In this document: positions 1 to 11,808 of the stretch, in pieces
Position numbering within the stretch: position 1 is the stretch's first letter
Layout of the letters: each line of letters opens with the position of its first letter
NCBI GenBank assembly: GCA_032358165.1
Contig: JAALGY010000020.1
Span: 744,001-808,000, forward strand
Direction of reading: 5' to 3'
DNA length: 64,000 nt
Source: Diplosphaera chodatii
Lineage: Eukaryota > Chlorophyta > Trebouxiophyceae > Prasiolales > Stichococcaceae
Translations under genes and position numbers: made by a program
The notes under the pieces: generated by a model
Seen by the model: only the letters and a program-made list of their open reading frames with translations
What the model was told of the DNA's origin: nothing
Database searches by the model: none

Positions 1-66
1 CTGCGCCACCGTGAGCATCACGTCAACAATCTGTTCGTCGCACAACACCTCAACACATCAGCCAAA

Positions 67-3000
67 ATGATGCGCAGGCTGTGCGTCACTAATGTGCCGT
101 TGCACGTGCGCAAAGAGGAGTTCAGCAGCATTTTCAGGCCACTGGACGGTTGCGTCGAATGTCGTCTGGTCAACCAGGACAACAGGTGCCGCAGGACTCT
201 GTACCTTCACTTTCCCGCCGCAGGCATGCATGCACATCATCGCTCATGCCAAGGAGTGGCACAGCGAGCTCGGACGGTCGGTTTCATGTTCGAGTCCGGC
301 AAAGCGACACCGATGAATGCAGGCCTGTCGGGTTTGTCACCTTTGCAACAGAGCAGCAAGCGCGCAATGCGCAAGAGGCATACAACCTCTGGCAGGTGCG
401 CCTGGCATGACACATGCAATGCCCAACATTGCCACCGTCACCACAGCCACACCGCTGTGATTGCATACACTGCTGCTTCAACAGAAAGCGAGTGTATATA
501 CGAGGCATAGGGGAGGCTAGTACACGGAGACGAAGCCATGTCATTCTGGAACAGGGCTTTGGCCAGGGCGGGCTGCTGATTGAGCTCATATCCACGGAGC
601 CCGGCGGTCCGCGCGCCGCCCCCATGCCGCACCAGGCCGCCCTGGAGCACCCGCCGTTTCAGGGCCTGCCCGTCAAGCGGCCGCTGCCTGAAGCACTAGG
701 TGCGGCATCCAAACCTTCATGCTCATGCTTGCATCCCTCCAAATCCGGGCATGCCCGTGCAACAATGTGGATGCAATACGCTGCTTAGGCTTCCACTGCA
801 AATCATACAGATGTGGCAGTTCAGCTGCACAATGATGCTGCTCATGTGCATTACCAAACCTGCTGCCCCCCTGCTACCTGCTTAGGCGAGCCGCTGCACG
901 CTTAGCAGCGTGCCACTGCGCTCTTTGCCCACTTAGACTGCTGCTGCTACTGTCGCAAGCTGCTGCCTGCATATGTTGAGGCGGGGCTATCCCCTGAGGG
1001 CACAATGCATACTTCCCGCCCTGAACCACCTCCTGTACCCACACTGATGTCTGCGCAGCTAGGCTACCTCTGGTCCATCTGTGTCGCTGCTGTGATGTCA
1101 GGCGGTGTGCCGCAGTGTTGCTGACTGTCGAGACCATTGAGAGCGTCTCTGCTGCCAAACCTGCCAAACTGGTTGATTGGTGTTGGTATGCATCTGGGCG
1201 CCTTGAGGCATTGCCAGCGTAGTGATGTGAGCATTCGTGCTGCATGTGTTAAGAGGTTCTTCCCGTCCGCTGATTTGTGCTGCAACCTACGGCCCACAGA
1301 TACGTTCTGCTACAATGGTGCCGACTGACAACGAGGTTTTCATATCTGCGTCACGTCCGCATCACCGTGGGCAGACGCTGGTGCTGCTGCACCCCACGCC
1401 AAGGCGCCGGCCAGCTTGCTCAGCCTGCTGATTGTGCAGCTTTCTGACGGCAAACACTCTTGAGTACAGATACGCCCATGCATGGACCTGGCGGCTACAA
1501 GCAGATGCGGCCTGCCAACTCGCAAATGGTGAGAGTCCAGCTGCTCGTGCCAAGCTCTGCAGTGCGTTGCCCACCCTCGTCGCGGCCTTCCGCAGCAGCG
1601 CTCGTCATGTAGATCTTGCTCACCTGCCACTCCGGTTGAGCACCCGACACTGGCCCCTCCACACCATGGTGTTTGCTGCATAACCTCGAGGGTGCACTCC
1701 AGCTTTGCAAGTAGCTGCTGGCTTTTGGCCATAGCTGTAGAGTTTGTCCTTCAGCTGGCGGGACCTTCCGGCTGATACTGGCCTGCCCTGTTGCCTTCGT
1801 TTCAGCTGTTCCGCAGCAGCAAGAGTGCTGCTGTGCAAGCTGGATGCGCCTAACCATGCTGTGGTCTGAGTTGATTGCGTCTGCCCACATCCCAACAATG
1901 CTGAGCAGCAAGCCTCCTCCAAGGCTATGTGCCAATGTACTGCGCAAGTGCACTGCACGAACTCTGAGTGGTCACCCTAGCTGGTCACATGTCCTGAGGC
2001 GATGAACATGTCGTCATCGATGGGTCAAGGCCAGAGAGCACGATGAATAATATACGATGAAACACAGTGGCATGTGCCTGCAGGCAACGGCGGCTGAGCA
2101 TGCTAAACAAGTTGTGCTTTGCCACTGAGCACGCACAACTGACACACTGACTGCCGCAACAGTTCAAACTGTCAATGCAGGACTATGGAGGGGCACCGAG
2201 GCTGGATGCGGGTCATCCACAGCAACAGTCCCCGCAGGAGCGGTGCGTAAGGATGTGCTTGCTCCTGTATGCCGGGGACATCCCGCTGCGACGCTGTGTT
2301 GGCATGCACGGCTCCACTGTGTGCAGGGTTTGCACTGCAAGTGTGTGTGCAGCACCACCATTCATGGGGGATGACATGATTATGACAGATCCTCAGCAAC
2401 TTCCTGTCTTGCAGGTTTATGCCGCCCAGGTATGAGCCGCTGGACAGGGCACCAGCGGCATTTGGGGCGCCAGGGGTTGGCTCGGGCCCTGGTCCAGCAC
2501 CTGGGCCTGCAGCACACAGCAGAGCTCAGTACGATGAGCCCTTCCCTGCCGCGGCCCTAAACCTCGGCAGCTATGCAGCGCCGGCAGCCAGCCGCTTCCC
2601 CGAGCCACAGGGCATCGGCGGCGGCCCGCCTGTGGACAGGTGGGCATCGCACTTGCTGCGGATCCAGTGGGAAGCGGATCCAAAGTGAAAAGGCACATCC
2701 CAGGAACTAGCTGGTGGTCGTGTCAGAAAGGAATGCTTGCCGCAGCAGTGCAAGGCAACAGTCTGACATCCGACCATGCTTGTGGCAGGGTCAGCGGGGC
2801 TCCCATCGGCATGTCCCACAGCGTTACTGTCCCAGGGGCTGAGCGCCCGGCACCATGTCAAGGCTTCCCCCCGGCGGGTAAGCGCTGTCCTGCCACACGT
2901 TTCGCGCAGCACGAGGCTGGGTCCCGCAGCAAGCATGGTGCTCCTATGCAAGCTCTCAGCAGCGTCTGCTCTGGCATGCAAGCCGTCGGGTGATGCTGTG

Positions 3001-4726
3001 CGCAGGCTACGACGATAGGCTAGCCCCTCAGCAGCAGCACCTGCAGCAGGCACCGACAATGGCTGCATACGCTCCAGAGCCCCGCGTGGATGGAGGCAGC
3101 TCCTATGGGCCACAGCCGGTAGCAGCTCATCCGCACCTAGCACCAGAGCCTGCAGGAGGTGCGCAACTTGCTGCAAGCTGGCGTTAGGTGGGCAAATCAT
3201 GTTGCCAATGCTGGCCCTTCGGCAAAGCAGAATGGCGAGTCGCCGTGCTGGCGCTTCAGTGCAGTTTCATGGGCACTTGCCCTACCTCCAGATCGAAGTG
3301 GTTTGCACCTCGAAGTATACCCTCAGCCAGGCTGAACCCTTGATTGGACGTTTGCAGGCGCTCGTCAGTATGGTGCAGCCGTGCAGTACGCTGGCGGATA
3401 CCCAGAGGGGCAGCCGCCACCATATCAGGCAGCGCCGCAGCAGCAGGGCCCGCCCCAGCATCATGATGCGCCGCTGCCCGCCTACTTCGACCGGGGGCCA
3501 GGGCCGCAGGTGCAATCCGGACGACTTGATACTGTGGCTGAGATGTGCTGCTCCACAGGACGTTCGAATGTTTGCTTGCTATCTGCAGTAAGATATGTCC
3601 TGCACCCTGAATGCTGTCCCATGTTGTGCCGTTCAGGAGCCTGAGTACGTGCCGCCAGGGTCTGAATATGCAGCAGCCACTTCGTACGACCCTGCAGGCG
3701 GCCACGCAGGTGCTGGCTTGGACTCGGCCTTACATGGTTATTGCCACATCACCGTCCCATGTGAACCCGCCCACTGCTGTCGATTGGTCCGAAGGGCCGC
3801 AGCAGAAGATCTCAGCAAATGCAATGCATTAAGGCTATCATCAACAACATGCCGTGTGTGCCATGAAGACTAGCGGCACCTCACGCACAAGGCTTTGCTG
3901 CTGCAGCAACGGAGCTGCCACACGATGCACGGTCGTCACTGTATGTGGAGACGGTGCCTCAGAACGCAACACGCCGGGAGGTTGCCCACATATTTCGGCC
4001 CTTCCCTGGTTACAAGGTGATCAAATTCGACCATGTGCAGTGCTGCCACTGGAGCTACCGTGATTGTACCCAGATTGACACATGACTTGCATGCTCTGGC
4101 TCTGAGCTGGAAACACACATTGCATTCGACTGCCGAGCCTGGTGTATTGGATGATGTGACCATGGTCCACAGGAGGTGCGGCTGGTCGAGAAGCCGTCCA
4201 AGATCAACGCGGGGGAGACGCTGGTCCACGCCTTTGTTGAGTTCACTGATGCGCACAGCGCCACAGAGGCACTCAACACGCTGCAGGTGCTCCCTGAGCA
4301 CATCCTCATTGCAGGCTCCGCTCTGAATGTCCTCGCGGTCTTGACATGCGCATCCAGCCAACTGTCGTCAAACACCCACATCACATGATGTGATGAGGCC
4401 AGCAACATTGACTGTAGGGCTACCTCATGGACCCCACCGAGGAAGGGAGTCCCGCGCTGCGCATCAAGTACGCTACAGACCGGCACTTTGGGCGCCCGGC
4501 AGCCGCTGCACCGGGCCGCGGCGGCGGGCGAGGCCCGGAGTTCGGCCGAGGCAGCGGCGGGCGGGCCGGGCGCAGCGGTGGCGGCCGCAGCCACGAGCAG
4601 GGCGGCAGGGGCGAAGACAGGCGCGGCGATGGCGCGAGGGGCCGGGGTCACAACTATGGCGGCAGGGCGAACGACAGGCAAGGCGATGGAGGCAGGGGCC
4701 GGGGCAGGAGGAAGCGCTTCTATTAG
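67..4726 (+). CDS. RNA-binding protein, two RRMs plus RGG tail (plant NSR/RBPMS-like)
   Basis: Thirteen exons keep one frame: 67-185, 323-395, 555-699, 1470-1528, 2181-2242, 2415-2639, 2789-2877, 3006-3158, 3358-3509, 3637-3709, 3907-4016, 4173-4286, 4418-4726 (560 aa). RRM1 starts at the N-terminus (RRLCVTNVPLHVRKEEF) and carries the RNP1-like stretch PVGFVTFATEQQARNAQ. A long Pro/Gln/Gly/Ala-rich linker follows. RRM2 has the signature ATRREVAHIFRPFPGYK, typical of plant nuclear speckle RNA-binding proteins and animal RBPMS. The tail is Gly/Arg-rich with RGG-like repeats ending in RRKRFY. These proteins bind single-stranded RNA and act in splicing or mRNA fate; the exact role here is inferred. 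The start is the first ATG, 67 bases into the window, so an earlier exon cannot be excluded. It is convergent with the Dus gene. Confidence 0.88.
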
Positions 4727-4986
4727 GCAACATGCCACTGGCTGCACTCAATTGCTGACCCTTCACATCGTACTGCTCGCATTGAAGCGCTAGCAGGTGG
4801 TCCTGTAGCTGCTGTACAACATGAAACGTTCTCACACTGAAACACCATCGATCGCCCTAAAGAAGCACTGCACCACCGAGTTCTAGCCCTCGCATGACAC
4901 TCCGGCACCTGGCAGTGGAAGCTTGTCTACCTGCTGATCCTCTAGCCACCCTGCAGTTGCACACAGCAAAATGTGTGTGCCTCATG

Positions 4987-7699
4987 CTATTGAACCGTGT
5001 GGCCGACTGACACGGGCTGCCTCCGGCATGCAGCTCCACCAGGCGCACCTGGCGGCAGGGAGATGCGCCGCTGATCACCGCCAGCTGTGCCCTTCAGCCG
5101 GGCATGGCGCAGCGAGGCAACATTGAACGGCTCGGCGGGGTCATACTCGCCTGCAGATGCAGGAAGCAATGACATGGTTTCCATAGGTGTCTGGCCCCAG
5201 CGCAGGCACAGAAGCACGAGCGTGCACCTTCGTTTGAACGGATGTACCGGAGACTGGTCAGCATGGGCGCACCCATCGCAATGGCTGCCTGCCAGTCTGT
5301 GAGGCTGTCCGCAGTCAGCAGCGCCTGGCGCAGCCGGGCCGCAGAAGCGAAGCCGTGCAGGTAGAGCGGCACCATTTTGCGGAATGCACGCAGCGTGCCG
5401 AGCTCGCTGCCGTGCTGCTCCCACGCCAGCAGCGCGTGCAGGTGCTCGTCTGCGGCCTGCAGCGCGCCTGCGGTGCACCAGCACACTTGCATTGTAGGCG
5501 GCGCGTGCGCTCATGAAAACTGAAGCCGCTGCAAGCCTTCGCCTGAGCAGGCAGGACGTGCATTTTATGGGCTGCACTTTCAGTCCCCTGGCAGGCGGGA
5601 GAGCAGCGTGTGTGCTCACAGGGTGCCCTGCATCAGCAATCAGCAATCCTGCTTGAACAATTTGTCATGCATGGCAATTTGCGCTTGACTTGCCTGACAG
5701 CGCCGGCGGCGGCCGGGGCGGCCGGCCGTCAAACACATCCGCCAGCTCGGCAAACAGCCAGGGGCGGCCCAGGACGCCGCGGCCGACCAGCACGCCCGCA
5801 GCCCCAGTCTGCCGCATCAGCCGCAGCGCGTCGCCCGCCTGCAGCATAAGCTGTGCGCTTGCCGAACAGAAGTCCTACTGACAGTTGCCAGCGCTGCCAA
5901 GCTTTGCTTCACTGTATCCTAGGCCAATCCAAGACATGCCAGAGACGCTTGCAATGCTGTGCACCTCGAACACATCGCCATTGCCGAGCACGGGGATGCT
6001 GACGGCCGCCACGAGGCGCGAGATGGCGTCCCACGCCGCCGGCGGGTCGTACAGCTGCGCCGCGGTGCGGGCGTGCAGCGACAGCGCCGCTGCACCCTCC
6101 GCCTCAGCAACCCTCCCCGCCTGCACGCATGATGCACCATACTTGTTGCAGAGATTAACGGTTGTATGGGGTGCAGTGACATTGAGGCGTGCTTCCGCAG
6201 CAGTTGCCCCGGGCACAGAGGGCTGCGTCACCACACGCCCAGGGTACAGACACGAGCAGGACCGCCTGTGTGCACCTCAAGGTACGTGTGGACGCCGTCC
6301 GACAGCCCGATGCGCATCTTGACGGTCACTGGAGCACGGCCTCTGGCCCCCGCGACCGCCGCCGCCACAAGTTGGCCGAGCAGCCGCGGGCGCGCGGGGA
6401 TGGCTGCGCCGCCGCCCTTGGCCGTGACCTTCCGCACTGGGCACCTGCACCCCGAGGCAGCGCTGCTGCTGCATCATGAACGAATGTTGACTGCTGCACG
6501 TGTTCTGCAAGCAATGTGCTGGGCCAGGCTCCGCGCCCCTCCCAACAGCCGCACCCGAAGTTGAGGTCGATGTGCTGGGCGCCTTGGTCCACAAGCCAGG
6601 CCGCAGCCCGCCGCACCTGCATTTGTGTGCAGGAAACTGTCAACCTGACAGACCACCGGCAGGTGCCCATGCAGGACTGTTGGAATGTTGTCAGCTCATG
6701 TGTCGATTGGGACTAGACGCAAGCAGCAGGTGGAGTGACATGCTTGGGGCTGCTGTGCGGCTTCAATGGGTCGGCATTTGAGGGCCAACCTGAGGGATGG
6801 AGGGTCACACCTGCTCGACCTCGACGCCGTACAATTGCACAGACTGGGGAGACTCGTACGGGCCGAAGCGCGCCATCGCCCGGGTTTTGGCGTTGCCCTC
6901 GTTGAGCAGGCCCGCTGCCAGCATCTCGCTGCGGCAGGGAGCATGGCATGTGGCGACAAGATTGCAGCCGACAGCCATTTGGGTGAATTTTCGGCACCAA
7001 GCCTGGCTGTCTCTTGGCAGTGGTGGGGCCAGTCCGTGTCAACCGACAGGAACGCAATGCAGCCTGTTTGCTGCGGCTGGATGGCTGACTCGACGTATGG
7101 CGACCGACCTGATGCACAGCGGCGCCCCCTGCGCTGCGCAAATTGCCCTGAACGGCGCATTGGTGATGCCTGCCATGGGCGCCAGACCCACGGGAGGCCA
7201 GATCGCGTGCTGCCCCAGCTGCAAGGGCGCAAACTCCCCCCGCCTGTCCACGAACATCAGCATCGATATCAACATGGCACAGTCGCTTGTCGGATGTCGG
7301 ATGTAGGACATGTGGCAGCTACGAAGGTTCTGACTATTCACGGGGTTTTGCTCACCTTGCAGGTGGTACATTGGCATTCAGGGCGCTGACGTAGGGCAGC
7401 GGAGCTGTCTCGGCGCTGAGCTGCCCCTGCAGCTGGTGCTGGGGCTGGGGCTGGGATTGTTCCTCCTGTTGCTGTTGCGGACCCGGGCACTGTACTGTGT
7501 CCAGAGCAGCAGCCGTCTGCCGCTGACGGCGCCTCTGCCGCCGCTGTCTGCGGTGGTACACCTGTGCCCCTGTGCTACGGCTATGTCCACCGAAGGTACT
7601 GGCATCCCACCGGCAGCCATGCCCGCGCCCACGGTGGGACCCTGCCAGCTGGAATGCTCGCAAGCTGGGAGCTGCAGGATGCCGCAGCTGCAGCTGCAT
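4987..7699 (-). CDS. tRNA-dihydrouridine synthase (DusB/NifR3-like)
   Basis: Reads right to left in multiple exons. It reduces uridine to dihydrouridine in the tRNA D-loop with FMN. The TIM-barrel begins with PPVGLAPMAGITNAPFRAIC, followed by an SEMLAAGLLNEG exon. The catalytic region reads NFGCPVRKVTAKGGGAA, with Cys coded directly after a splice junction near 6440. Then come VTVKMRIG, ALSLHARTAAQ, IPVLGNGDVFE and GVLVGRGVLGRPWLF, all standard Dus landmarks. The C-terminal helical domain contains FRKMVPLYLHGF. The N-terminal exon (7699 to about 7355) is Arg/Gln-rich and may include an organelle presequence; the ATG at 7699 is chosen because the other frame stops before the donor. The last exon (to the stop at 4987) is less certain. 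Family is firm; the subfamily is inferred from bacterial-like motifs. Confidence 0.85.
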
Positions 7700-7759
7700 G
7701 CCGCTGCGCCGTCCAACTCAAGACGTCAGCTGCCTCATGGTCGACGCTGCTGCTGGACG

Positions 7760-8745
7760 TCAGTCCCTGCTGCGAGGGTCTGCATCCAGAGTGAACGTCG
7801 GCTTCCGCTTGCGCCTCATGGGTGCATTGTACTTCTCTGGGTCCGTCAGCACCTGATACGGCTCCGTCGGCTCCTGCCTGCGGTGCACGCAGACTGACCT
7901 ACTGCTATTGGATGCCCCGATAGGGTGACATTTGACGGATGGAAACAGGCGCGGCATGGCCAGACCCACCCGACTTCGGAGCGGAAGCAGCGCCAGACAG
8001 CGCCGAGTGCCCTTTGCGACTTGGCGAGCGGTTCGTCGTCGGCGAACAGTGACTGCACAGTGACAATGCTAGGCCTTTGTGTCAGGATGTGGCTAGATGA
8101 TCAGCATGCGCATCTGCATGCATGCTGCGGCAGATGCACTTTTTTTGGTCCGTACCTGGATTACGTCCTCTATTCTGGAGTTGCAGCGATTGGGCCGCGG
8201 CCCTGACACTGCGCTAGGCTCAGCTACGGCAGCCTCGGGCGGCATGGCACGGAAGTGGCAGCAAGCTCATGCAGCATGTGGGCGCACTGCGCTCCAGCCC
8301 CTCTGGCAGAGCAACTGCTGCGGCGTTACAGCTGCATTTGCATGACACTCGTCGCACAGAGCGTTCAATGAGGGCAGGTGGGCTGATGAAGCATGAAGGT
8401 GTTAGTGTGGGTTGCTGCTCCCAGCTCCTTTGCGAAGACGACCATCCTCGTCGGCCCTCCCGCTGGATCTCATTCACAGCTTTACCCTTTTGGGACTGCG
8501 CAATATTGTGCTGATTGCAAGTTTCGGTGTAACGCGCTGATCAGAATCAGGCGCCTCACACTGGCGATGCCCCACTTGTTCCGGTTGGTTGCGCCGTACG
8601 CTGCTTGGTCTGTGTCGTCTGTGCAGAAGTCAAGCACGCCTTGATTCGCACTGTCGCTGTTGACTCCATCCAGCATCTTGAACAGGTAGACACTGCGCGC
8701 AGTGCACAGCGCTTGTCTTGAGCCACTGATATACTGCCCAAGCTG
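7760..8745 (-). CDS. Unidentified multi-exon gene
   Basis: I do not recognise this protein. Three exon-like blocks are visible on the minus strand. The first (about 8745-8556) reads through YLFKMLDGVNSDSANQG and CTDDTDQAAYGATNRNKWG, ending at a GTGAGG donor. The second (about 8055-7970) begins after a TGCAG acceptor and reads FADDEPLAKSQRALGAVW. The last begins after an ACCGCAG acceptor near 7880, reads EPYQVLTDPEKYNAPMRRK and ends SRD followed by a stop at 7760-7762. Exons may be missing between 8055 and 8550. The start could be the Met at 8676 or lie further upstream. The gene would be divergent from the CDF transporter, and its 3' end lies only 60 bases from the Dus start codon. The end block could alternatively belong to an upstream Dus exon, but it has its own stop. 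Confidence 0.4.
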
Positions 8746-8916
8746 CGGCGTGCAGTGCGCTCATGTGCGCCTGACCTTGCAGGGCGTTTCAGAGTGGTAG
8801 GCTACGATGGTACGGCTTGTGCGATATAAGCCGCACATGCAAGCTGCCTGCTCCATGTGTTGACCGGCACAGCGGCCTGGTCCGTCGCGCTTCAGCAGCA
8901 GTTGGGTGTCTTCGCC

Positions 8917-11563
8917 ATGGGCAGCAGCATGAAGGGCGAGTCGTTGCGCGGGCCGCTGCCACGCAGCTCCGGCGAACACAATCGCTCTGCGGGAGACCTG
9001 CCGGCTTACAGGACCGTCATCACTCCTGCCAGCGACCGGCAGGCATCAGTCATCACGGTGTCGCACGCCAGCGCATCCCACCACTCTGCTGAAGACCGTG
9101 ATCGGGGCTGGCAGCACGGCGAGGAAGAGGCACTTATAGACGCTGCGGAGCGGCAAGGTAAACTGTGCGAACATGCGTAGGTCGGCAACGCAACACGGCC
9201 ATTCTGATGTACACAAGAAGGATCAATCCAGGGCTGACTGCCGCATGCTGCATGCAGATTCAGTCAAGTCCGCCGCATCAGCAGCCACATGGCCGTCGTC
9301 CGCAGCCACACCAGCACAGCTGACGCTTGCCTTCAACCTGAGCTGGGCCGTCAACATCCTGCTGTTCGTGGTCAAGCTGTATGCATACCTGGTGTCCCAC
9401 TCCAAGGCCGTCCTGGTGAGGGCTTGCAGCACTCAGCAGACATTTGTGGACACAATGTGACTTTGCTGCTCTTCGTCATGCATGAAGCAGCTGCATGGCG
9501 TCCACAACATTGTGATGGATGCGACATAAGCACACAGCATCGCGCCATTGCAGGCCAGCCTGGCAGACTCCTTTGTTGATCTGGTTTCGCAAGCAGTCAT
9601 CGCCATTGCCGACATCAGGTGCGCTTGTGTGCTCGTGCATGCAGACATGCTGGCTGCACGTGCCAGAACGCAGTCTGTCTTTGGCCCCTTCTATCATCAA
9701 GAAGCAGGTTTCACGAGTATGTATGTGTGCAGGGCGAAGCATGCAGACCCGCGCTTTCCTGTGGGCAAGGCACGCTTAGAGGCGGTTGGGGTCATCCTTT
9801 GCGCCTGCCTTATGACGCTATCTTCTTTCGAGGTGCTGGTCCCCACTGCACCTGGTGCCTGTGGCAGACATGCTTTTTTTCTGTGTAGATGTGTCTCACT
9901 GCGTCGTAAACGCAACATGTATGCTGTGCTTGTTCAGGTCATTCGCTCTTCTGGTGAAGACCTGTGGAACGGCGTCATGGGGGGTGCGCCATTGTCCGAT
10001 GTAACCTTCGGCTTGAGACCCTTCGGCTTGACTGATACACGTGTGAGCCACATACTGAGCACGTCTTCTACTGGGTCAATCTAAGCTCACTGACACCTGC
10101 TGTCGTGTGATGATGGTGCAGGGCCACTGCCAGAACTTAATATAGGCCTGTCAATGTACATTATTCTGGGGGTAGCTACTGCTCTTAAACTGGTCAGTTC
10201 ATATCGCAGTTGCTGTGCCACCTTTGTCAGTTGATGCTGTACAGCACAAGTAGGCACTGCCATGCCACCAGCTAATTAGTTCTGCTGTCCCTTGCATGCA
10301 GCTGCTGTACTTCTATTGCGCAGCGCTGCAAAAGCGCAGCGACAGCATGGCAGCACTGGCCGAGGACCACCTCAATGATGTGATGTCCAACGCCGGCGCC
10401 ATCGTCACTGCTGGCGTGGCTAGCGTGTGGTCGCACGGCTGGTGCGCATCTGGCACTTGTGTTCACACGTGCACAGAGCTGACGCATGAGGACACCTATG
10501 CGCCTCTTGCCGCTGTTGCAAAAGCCGCAGCATGTCTCCACAATGTGCAGGTGGGTTGATCCTTTGGGTGCCATCATCATCTCGGTGTATATTGTGTGGC
10601 GGTGGGTGGTGATGTGCAAGGGGCAGGTGCGTGGATGGTTGTTAGTACCCATGCACGAAGCATCGCCCTGCAGATGCATTGCCGTTTACACCCTGCAACC
10701 GACTGCAGCATGCATTCAGCACAAAGCCGGTCAGCATTGCTATGGCATGACAACCCTCTTGCGACCAGCAGGTGGACAAGCTGGTTGGCATGGGCGCGCC
10801 AATCGACTTCGTGAGGGAACTGGAGTCGTTGGCCAACACGCATCACGAGCAGGCCTTTCTGGATGTCATGCGAGCGTGAGTTGGATACAGCCCCAGGACG
10901 CTGCCAACACCATCTGACCTGGACAGCATTTCAAGAAGCGCGTTGCCGTGTATAGGTTCCTGGTGATACACGCGCGGCTACTGAACCTCATGTTGCCATG
11001 TAGCTATCACTTTGGCGCGCGCTACATTGTGGAGATGGAGGTGGTCATGCCAGGTGAGCACATTGCCCATTGACACTTACAGAAGGGCATGCTGACATTC
11101 CACAGGATTGCGGCAGCAGTGCACCAGAAACAACAAGGAGACCCTGCGAGCTCTGATTAGCATGACACAACAGGTGACATGACGGTGGCAGAGTCACACG
11201 ACATCGCGCTTGCACTCCAGCACAAGGTCGAGGCCTTGGAGGATGTGGAGCGGTGCGCTCCACACCGTTCAGCTTCTTAACCGTTCCCTCGGATTGTGTC
11301 CCGTACATGTACTGCAACGAGCATGATGTGATCATGGACAGGCATCTGCACCCTGGCGCATTGCATGCTTGCAAACGCGTCACGCCACTGTCCTGTGGCA
11401 TCACACGTGCGTGCTGCACATCCGCAGGTGCTTTGTGCATGTGGACTACTCCATCAGGGAGGAGCCAGAGCACAAGGTCGAGCGCGGACTGTCGGCCATG
11501 CTGCAGGCGGCAGCTGGGCCACCTGCTTCTATGTCGATGCAGGACCTAGCTAACAGCGTCTGA
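8917..11563 (+). CDS. Mn-type cation diffusion facilitator (metal tolerance protein)
   Basis: Twelve exons keep frame: 8917-9157, 9258-9415, 9554-9618, 9733-9832, 9938-9983, 10122-10192, 10302-10441, 10551-10626, 10772-10875, 11004-11053, 11174-11252, 11428-11563 (421 aa). CDF proteins export divalent cations, usually against H+, from cytosol to vacuole, Golgi or outside. Metal-site motifs are DSFVD in TM2 and DHLND in TM5; the DxxxD pair marks the manganese-transporting CDF group (plant MTP8-11), not the HxxxD zinc group. TM1 is AFNLSWAVNILLFVVKLYAY. The C-terminal cytosolic dimer domain contains VHVDYSIREEPEHKVE, again MTP8-11-like. The N-terminal cytosolic part is Ser/Arg-rich. An in-frame ATG at 8857 would add 20 residues; 8917 is preferred only by the look of the N-terminus. 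Substrate is inferred from motifs. Confidence 0.9.
10004..10030 (+). repeat. Short direct repeat in CDF intron 5
   Basis: A 12-base sequence (CCTTCGGCTTGA) occurs at 10004-10015 and again at 10019-10030, three bases apart, inside the intron between CDF exons 5 and 6. It does not touch either splice site. Confidence 0.6.
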
Positions 11564-11808
11564 CCGAGCTGAAGTGCACTGGCTGTCATTGCTTGACGTG
11601 CGCACTTCTGCACATCCTCTGCTGAAGACATGGCGAGCAGCACAGCAAGTCACGGCTCGGTGTCGGCCAACAGCAGCCTCTTTAGACATACATAACTAGC
11701 TCGGTTCCCAGTGACGGCAACAGTCTATTCAGGACCAAACTTCATGCAGCAAATGTGTAGCCTGCATCAGACATCCAGAATAACTGAATTGTGAAACCGG
11801 TCAAGATG

